Positions 59,133-64,000 of a stretch of DNA of 64,000 nt are shown here, one piece after another (the first letter of the stretch is position 1; each line of letters starts with the position of its first letter). A model generated the notes under the pieces. That model worked only from the letters and a program-made list of their open reading frames with translations, did not search any database and was not told the DNA's origin. Source of the DNA: Maridesulfovibrio sp. (GTDB lineage Bacteria; Desulfobacterota; Desulfovibrionia; Desulfovibrionales; Desulfovibrionaceae); the NCBI RefSeq assembly GCF_963676065.1, contig NZ_OY780933.1, positions 992,001 to 1,056,000 on the forward strand, in the 5' to 3' direction. Both the position numbers and the translations under genes were made by a program.

Positions 59133-60843
59133 GGTCTTCTCCCATATCTCGGTTGCTTCTGTGTTTAAACGCTGTCTTATTCTTTATTACAAATGTCTTG
59201 TCACATTTTTCGATGGTGGAAAGCCTGTGGGCAATAATAATCAGGGTCTTACCTTCACAGACATTGAAAATATGCTGCATTATCCTTTCCTCGGTCTTTT
59301 TATCCAAAGCCGATGTTGCTTCGTCAAGGACAAGTAAGTCTGGGTTACCGTAAATTGCCCTTGCGATTGCAATTCTCTGCTTTTGTCCCCCAGATAGAAG
59401 GGCTCCTCCTTCTCCAACCTGCGTGTTGATGCCCTCATGTTTATTGATAAAATCTGTTAGCTCCGCCTTTTCAAGAGCTGCTTTGACTTTTTGTTCATCA
59501 AGCTCACGGCCAAACGCAACATTGTCCGCAATTGATGAGTCGAAAAGGTATATTTCTTGAGGGATGTATCCGATTTTGCTGCGCCAGGAGAGAAGATTGG
59601 CCTTGGAAAGTTTGGTCTTATCTACCATTATTTCTCCGGTGAAGGAGGTGTACATTCCAATTATAATATCTGCTAGTGTGCTTTTGCCTGCTCCGCTTTC
59701 ACCAATGAATGCTATCTTTTCACCTTTGCGGATTGTCATATTCACATTTTCCAGTACAAGATTTTTATCGTATCCGAAGGAGATGTCTTTTAGGGTGAGA
59801 CTCCCGTTGAAGTTAACTGGATCATCGCCGAGTTTATGGATGTCCATGTGGTAGTCTTTATTAACCGTTTCCAGAGATTTATTATAAAAAATCATATTGT
59901 TGTAGCTGCTCATAATTTTGTTTGCTGAAGGCAGTAAACGGTACATTGCCAGAGCATAGAGAGTCAGCATCGGGATAATCTGCTGGATGTTTAAGTTGAA
60001 GTACAGAGCCCCGATCATAGCGGAGATCAACATGGAAAAACCGATAAATTCTAACGAAAGACGAGGAATTGATATATATGCATTGCTCATAACAAAAGCA
60101 TCAGCAAGTCCTCTGCTGGTAACCCATAAGGAGTTTATAGTTGCCTTCTCGCAGGAGAGGAGCTTAATTGTTTTTAAGTTACCGAATGCTTCATTTATAA
60201 TCCTGTAAAATTTTTGCTGATAGTCATTTCGTTTATCTCCTTCTTTTTCTATAAGTGGAGATATTGTCTTAACAAGTATAATAACCATAAGGGCTAGAAA
60301 TACCGTCACAGCAAGAGTCGCTTTATAATTTATAAATAGCAACGTGCCATAAATCAGCGTTGTAACAAGAAGTTCGGAAATTAAAAGCAGTAATGCATTA
60401 TAGTAGTTTCCTGCATACAGAGCCTCTGTGACCATATTTTGAGTCAGGTCTGAAGAGTTCCGTTTGAGCATATCCTGATACCGGATGTGCATATAATTTG
60501 AAAAAAGTTTACTGGCAGAGGTGTGAAAAATATACTTGCCGAATTTTTGAATTAAGTAAGCATATGCCAGATTCATAAACCCTCTGACAAAATAAAATGC
60601 AATTAATACTGCCCCGAAGAAGATGATGAAATTTTTTTCACTTGTGCAATTAAAGAACGTATAGACATAGTTGTAGTATTCATTGCTACGAACAAGATCA
60701 AAATCATTTGCAAGAGAAATGAAAGGTAGAATAGCAGATATCCCTACTGTTTCTATGCATGAGATAATTATTGCAAGAAGCAGCAGAAGAATCATTTCCC
60801 TTTTTTGAGCGGGAGTTAAAATTGAAGTTGGAATATGATACAT
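59125..60843 (-). CDS. pglK: PglK-type ABC flippase for lipid-linked oligosaccharide
   Basis: A 572-residue half-transporter with six helices (about 15-285) and an ATPase domain. Walker A GESGAGKST is at 381-389, the signature LSGGQ at 482-486, and Walker B LDEATS at 505-510. Several stretches match C. jejuni PglK as I remember it: SCIETVGISAILPFI, ALAMYRLLPSANKI, KIGYIPQEIYLFDSSIA and IIIAHRLSTIEKCDK. PglK flips the complete undecaprenyl-linked glycan for use by PglB. An STT3/PglB-type enzyme is at 22998 in this window, so this gene ties the minus-strand operon to protein N-glycosylation. Transcribed with a methyltransferase upstream (16 bases). Confidence 0.85.
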   Translation of the reverse strand: MYHIPTSILTPAQKREMILLLLLAIIISCIETVGISAILPFISLANDFDLVRSNEYYNYVYTFFNCTSEKNFIIFFGAVLIAFYFVRGFMNLAYAYLIQKFGKYIFHTSASKLFSNYMHIRYQDMLKRNSSDLTQNMVTEALYAGNYYNALLLLISELLVTTLIYGTLLFINYKATLAVTVFLALMVIILVKTISPLIEKEGDKRNDYQQKFYRIINEAFGNLKTIKLLSCEKATINSLWVTSRGLADAFVMSNAYISIPRLSLEFIGFSMLISAMIGALYFNLNIQQIIPMLTLYALAMYRLLPSANKIMSSYNNMIFYNKSLETVNKDYHMDIHKLGDDPVNFNGSLTLKDISFGYDKNLVLENVNMTIRKGEKIAFIGESGAGKSTLADIIIGMYTSFTGEIMVDKTKLSKANLLSWRSKIGYIPQEIYLFDSSIADNVAFGRELDEQKVKAALEKAELTDFINKHEGINTQVGEGGALLSGGQKQRIAIARAIYGNPDLLVLDEATSALDKKTEERIMQHIFNVCEGKTLIIIAHRLSTIEKCDKTFVIKNKTAFKHRSNRDMGEDHG

Positions 60844-60859
60844 TTTTGCTGGTAGCTAA

Positions 60860-61540
60860 CTAGATGGATTCGTATATATGAAAATCTACAGAGTACTTTT
60901 CCAGATCTCCCTTATAAATAGGAAGCGGATTAGGGGTATGTTCTTTAAGGACCCAGTCGCTTCTGTTCGCCTCGACCCAATCGCTAAACTTGCGATGCTT
61001 AACATGATTGGCTTGTAGGTCCTGCTGGTTATCGGTGTTGCTAGAGTAGATGATTACGTATTTGCTTGCGGAGGCAAATAGCTTATCCATGTAATTGTTG
61101 AAAATTTCATCTTCAATCAAGTGGTAGATTACGTCCAGCGAAAGGCATAAGTCAGCTTTTTCACCGGAATACTGTTCAACCTTTTTGAAAGATTTGGTCT
61201 TGTCATCATTAAATGTTTGCTTACACAAAGTTACAGCAGTATCGCTGACATCGAAACCTGTGTAGGACGGATACTCAGCCAGTTTTAATTGATTGCCGTC
61301 ACCGCATCCGAATTCAATTACAGAATTAATCTTGTTCTCTTTAACGAAGTTGTTCAGTATCTCTGCTTTATATATAGCTGCATCGCCGTATGAACCAGCT
61401 CCTGAGGTCCCCCCGGAATGATAGCGTTCTTCCCAGTAATTTTTGGATGTTGTGAATCTTGGAATACGCAAAATGAAGCGGTGGTAGAGGAACTGCGCTA
61501 TTTTATTGATAACAGGTATTTTTTTAATAAATTCTTTCAT
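60860..61540 (-). CDS. Class I SAM-dependent methyltransferase
   Basis: A 226-residue protein. Motif I is SVIEFGCGDGNQLKLAEY (about 74-91), with GFDVSDTAVTLCKQTF and LCLSLDVIYHLIED following. The N-terminal segment YWEERYHSGGTSGAGSYG is often found in sugar-cluster methyltransferases of this shape. The acceptor is probably a sugar of the glycan. The stop lies 16 bases from the pglK start. Confidence 0.78.
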   Translation of the reverse strand: MKEFIKKIPVINKIAQFLYHRFILRIPRFTTSKNYWEERYHSGGTSGAGSYGDAAIYKAEILNNFVKENKINSVIEFGCGDGNQLKLAEYPSYTGFDVSDTAVTLCKQTFNDDKTKSFKKVEQYSGEKADLCLSLDVIYHLIEDEIFNNYMDKLFASASKYVIIYSSNTDNQQDLQANHVKHRKFSDWVEANRSDWVLKEHTPNPLPIYKGDLEKYSVDFHIYESI

Positions 61541-61570
61541 TATGCTTTCTCCTTTTTTCGAGTTAAATAT

Positions 61571-62530
61571 CTACTCTTCAATCTCATATTCATTCATGTA
61601 CCAATCAACGGTCTTTTTCAGACCCTCCTCAAGCGGTACTTCCGGTTCGTAGCCGAGCACCTTCCATGATTTGGAAATGTCGGAAAGGCGGTCTTTTACC
61701 GCGTCCCAATTTCGTCTTTCCTTGAAGACGATTTCTGAGGAAGAACCGGTGAACTCAATAATCATTTTTGCGAGATCGATAATCTGGGTAGGTTTGCCGG
61801 TGCCGCCGTTGAAGATATCACCGTCTGCAACTTCTGAAAGGGCTGCTAGAGTCAGCAACTGGGCGGTATTGCCTACGAAGGTAAAGTCGCGGGTTTCGGT
61901 CCCGTCTCCGGTTATGTAGAGAGGCTCACCCTTGATGGCCCGGACAATAAAATTCGGAATTACGTTGCGGTATGCACCGTGAGGTTCATATGGTCCATAG
62001 GTATTGAAGACCCTGATGGAAACAGAGGGAATGCTGAACATGGAGGCATAGTATTTCACGTAAAGTTCAGCTGTGTATTTGTTAATGGCGTATGGTGTCT
62101 CATGTGGATAGATGTAATCCTGCTCGTTCATCATGGCGGCGTTGCCGTACACGCAGGAAGAGGAGGTATATACAAATTTTTTCAGGTTTTTATTATCCTT
62201 GCATATCTCCAGAAGATTCATGGTGCCTATAATATTGGCCTGCACATCTTTGAAAGGGTGGTCAACTGAATTCTGATTCGCGAAGTGAGCTGCCAGATGG
62301 AAGACATAGTCCGGCTTGAACTCCTCCATTTCAGTGCGGTAGGATTTAATTTCTCCGATATCAGCCTGTACAAAGGTGATGCGTTGATCACTCGGAAGGT
62401 AGTTTTTATAACCGGAAGAAAGGTCGTCAAGAACCATAATCGAGCTTGCGCCGGCTTTCAGAAGTCTTTCGATTAAATTCAGGCCGATTGCGCCGGCACC
62501 GCCTGTAACAAGTACTTTGGCATTATTCAT
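61571..62530 (-). CDS. NAD-dependent sugar epimerase/dehydratase
   Basis: A 319-residue extended SDR. NAD site VTGGAGAIGLNLIERL (about 7-22), the SSSCVYG segment and the catalytic Tyr-Lys pair in ETPYAINKYTAEL. The substrate-region RNVIPNFIVRA and FTFVGNTAQLL are typical of nucleotide-sugar epimerases. It is probably a UDP-hexose/uronate 4-epimerase or similar. I chose the ATG at 62530, overlapping the stop of the upstream GT4 gene; an earlier in-frame start exists at 62545 but is weaker. Confidence 0.83.
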   Translation of the reverse strand: MNNAKVLVTGGAGAIGLNLIERLLKAGASSIMVLDDLSSGYKNYLPSDQRITFVQADIGEIKSYRTEMEEFKPDYVFHLAAHFANQNSVDHPFKDVQANIIGTMNLLEICKDNKNLKKFVYTSSSCVYGNAAMMNEQDYIYPHETPYAINKYTAELYVKYYASMFSIPSVSIRVFNTYGPYEPHGAYRNVIPNFIVRAIKGEPLYITGDGTETRDFTFVGNTAQLLTLAALSEVADGDIFNGGTGKPTQIIDLAKMIIEFTGSSSEIVFKERRNWDAVKDRLSDISKSWKVLGYEPEVPLEEGLKKTVDWYMNEYEIEE

Positions 62531-63701
62531 TGAAAAGGGCCTCACGTATGTTTTCGTAGCTGTTGTTCATGTTGTAGAAATCTTTTCCTTCATTACGCAG
62601 CTCGGTAAGGTTGATTGAGTCGAGCCTGCGTATGAGCGCGGCAATGGACGGAACATCTGCACTGTCGGCCACCAGAAGTTCTTTCTGGATGTCCCGCACA
62701 ATCTGGGTTGTTGTAGAGGATAAAGGACTCAATGCAACCACGGGTTTGCCGGCACCGATGTAATCGGCGAGCTTGGAAGGGAAAAACGGAGAATCCTTGA
62801 GCGGTGCATCAATGACTAGCAGAATGTCCGCTTCCGAAAGGACTTTTATGGAATCCAGATATGGAATCGGATCGAAGAATTTGATCAGCTCCGGACATTT
62901 TTGTTCAGCCAGTTGCCGTTCGTCTTCTTTCATGCGTCCGTAAAAATGAAATTCGAGATTCTGCGGTTGTACTTTGTTAACAGCTTCAATGAGCGGTGCT
63001 GCCGAGCGCAGGCCGTATATGTTGCCGGTGTGGGCAATAATTTTTTTCTGCGGTTCGGTTTTCCTGCGTGTATACAGACTGGGGTCAAAAACATGGGGCA
63101 GGACTTTAATTTTATCCCGGTCAGCTTCAAGCCCTTTGACGAAAAGTTCTTTGGTCTTTTCTGATGTCACGGTGATGGTGTCCGCTCGTGAAATCACCGT
63201 TTTCTCGTACATTTTGTTAATCTTGCGCTGGATAGCCGTGCGATATGAAAGATATGGGTTCAGTGTCCAGGGATCGGAAAAGTGCGCCGCCCAATGCAGA
63301 TTGCGATCGGTTTCCTTGACTGCCAGCCCCGCCAGGTGGTTAACCAGCGGAGTGGAGTGGGTGTAGAGCGCATCGATCTGAAATTCTTTGATCAGCTTGA
63401 TGGCCGTAGAGGCGGCTGGGAATTTCCACCAGAATTTACGGTCGGTGATTTCAAGGCCTCCACAGATATAGTGGAGCCATTTTTCACCGGGCAATCTGTT
63501 CATACGGTGGATGGTCAGGTTTTCGTGATCCTTGCAGAGTTGATGATCCAGAAATTCAAAGTCAGGATTCTCACAGCAGGTCAGAACGTGCACTCGGTGC
63601 CCATTTCTCGCTAAAGCGCAGGCCCTTCGCTGAACCTGAATGGATTCAGGGGAAAGAATAGGCGGAAAGTCATATGTTATGAAGAGGATTGATTTTTTCA
63701 T
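62523..63701 (-). CDS. Glycosyltransferase family 4
   Basis: A 392-residue GT-B enzyme. MKKSILFITYDFPPILSPES opens the N-terminal domain, with VHVLTC and ALYTHSTPLVNHLAG. The donor domain shows IIAHTGNIYGLRSAAPLIEA and DSIKVLSEADILLVIDAPLK with SPFFPSKLADYIGAGKPVVA, where Glu is replaced by the S/K-L-x-Y-x-G form of this subfamily. It adds a sugar to a lipid-linked or nascent chain. It is 4 bases downstream of the partial glycosyltransferase at the window edge. Confidence 0.85.
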   Translation of the reverse strand: MKKSILFITYDFPPILSPESIQVQRRACALARNGHRVHVLTCCENPDFEFLDHQLCKDHENLTIHRMNRLPGEKWLHYICGGLEITDRKFWWKFPAASTAIKLIKEFQIDALYTHSTPLVNHLAGLAVKETDRNLHWAAHFSDPWTLNPYLSYRTAIQRKINKMYEKTVISRADTITVTSEKTKELFVKGLEADRDKIKVLPHVFDPSLYTRRKTEPQKKIIAHTGNIYGLRSAAPLIEAVNKVQPQNLEFHFYGRMKEDERQLAEQKCPELIKFFDPIPYLDSIKVLSEADILLVIDAPLKDSPFFPSKLADYIGAGKPVVALSPLSSTTTQIVRDIQKELLVADSADVPSIAALIRRLDSINLTELRNEGKDFYNMNNSYENIREALFNE

Positions 63702-63705
63702 AATA

Positions 63706-64000
63706 TTAAATTCGGCTATCCAAGATCTGTCTGTATAGATCTGCGTAACGTTCTTCTACCTGACAGGGCATCCAGTGTTTTTCACCATAATTTCGTGTTT
63801 TGGTTCCCAGTTGTTCCCTGTAGGATTGATCTTTCATTTTTTGCAGGGCTTCCGCATATCCTGATACAGAGTTTTCAACAAGCTCAATCCAACCATCCTC
63901 AAATTCAGGGACCTGGTTTTTGTTGTCCCTCCTGTTGACAATGATCGGTAAACCACACAAAGAAGCTTCAAGTACGGTCTTGGGTATCCCGTCGTAATCA
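63706..64000 (-). CDS. Partial glycosyltransferase (GT4), C-terminal part
   Basis: The frame enters from the right edge and reads DYDGIPKTVLEASLCGLPII, the donor-site E.S.CG.P pattern of GT4 enzymes. It then runs through FEDGWIELVENSVSGYAEAL and ends at 63706. The N-terminal half lies outside the window, so neither length nor start can be given. It is the first visible gene of the minus-strand operon, which therefore begins further right. Confidence 0.8.
   Translation of the reverse strand, partial: DYDGIPKTVLEASLCGLPIIVNRRDNKNQVPEFEDGWIELVENSVSGYAEALQKMKDQSYREQLGTKTRNYGEKHWMPCQVEERYADLYRQILDSRI

Overview
The window reads as chromosome of a Gram-negative deltaproteobacterial type, most probably a marine Desulfovibrionaceae member (Maridesulfovibrio-like). 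That is inferred from the mix of a short MetH without a reactivation domain, a short ArgA-type GNAT, an RpoH/HD/TPR/lipoprotein operon, a zinc-ribbon DUF3426-type protein and recurrent palindromic repeats around radA. No rRNA, tRNA or CRISPR was seen, so the taxonomy is inference.

Region 1 (1-17.5 kb) is housekeeping. On the minus strand is an overlapping operon rpoH - HD protein - TPR lipoprotein - LolB-like lipoprotein - a gene running off the left edge. On the plus strand follow metH, a TlpA-type thioredoxin lipoprotein, an ArgA-like acetyltransferase, hpt, a zinc-ribbon/acidic-linker membrane protein, radA, wecB, an MscS channel and cysC (APS kinase). A KAS III-like gene and a small exported protein lie on the minus strand.

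Region 2 (17.7-27.4 kb, plus strand) is the most striking part. A GT9 glycosyltransferase is followed by a CPBP/MrtJ-like glutamic intramembrane protease, the type II secretion secretin gspD, the ATPase gspE, an STT3/PglB-type oligosaccharyltransferase (OST) with a WWDWG motif, and a 703-residue exported protein. That protein carries 18 N-x-S/T sequons and a C-terminal tail of the Cys + hydrophobic helix + basic type. I read this as one locus that exports, N-glycosylates and anchors an abundant surface glycoprotein. The OST lacks the arginine that gives C. jejuni PglB its preference for an acid at -2, and none of the 18 sequons has an acid there.

Region 3 (27.4-41.3 kb, plus strand) is a mosaic glycan island. 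It holds a broken copy of a GT2 gene, a sulfatase-fold membrane enzyme, a tiny YLDPGTGS membrane protein with a NoeA-like methyltransferase, an intact GT2 paralogue, a Wzx-like flippase, a methyltransferase, a sulfotransferase, a DegT-type aminotransferase, a GMC flavoprotein with a ferredoxin-like cysteine motif, and a large membrane glycosyltransferase. Several non-coding stretches and a duplicated terminator plus GT2 5' end suggest duplication, insertion and decay. A frameshifted IS1182-type element (about 41.5-43.0 kb) separates it from region 4.

Region 4 (43.1-64 kb, minus strand) is one long, tightly packed operon. It contains glycosyltransferases, a sugar epimerase, a methyltransferase, a PglK-type ABC flippase, a sulfotransferase, and the pseudaminic acid genes pseB, pseC, pseF, pseG and pseI but no recognisable pseH. 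It also has an aldo/keto reductase, a class III aminotransferase, a WbqC-like protein and a KpsC/S-like protein. An acyl module of KAS III, acyl carrier protein, ketoreductase-type SDR and AAC(3)-like acyltransferase sits in the same operon and could make and attach a short hydroxyacyl group to an amino sugar. cysC could supply PAPS for the two sulfotransferases. Together regions 2-4 could build, flip and transfer an acidic, acylated and possibly sulfated glycan to the surface protein.
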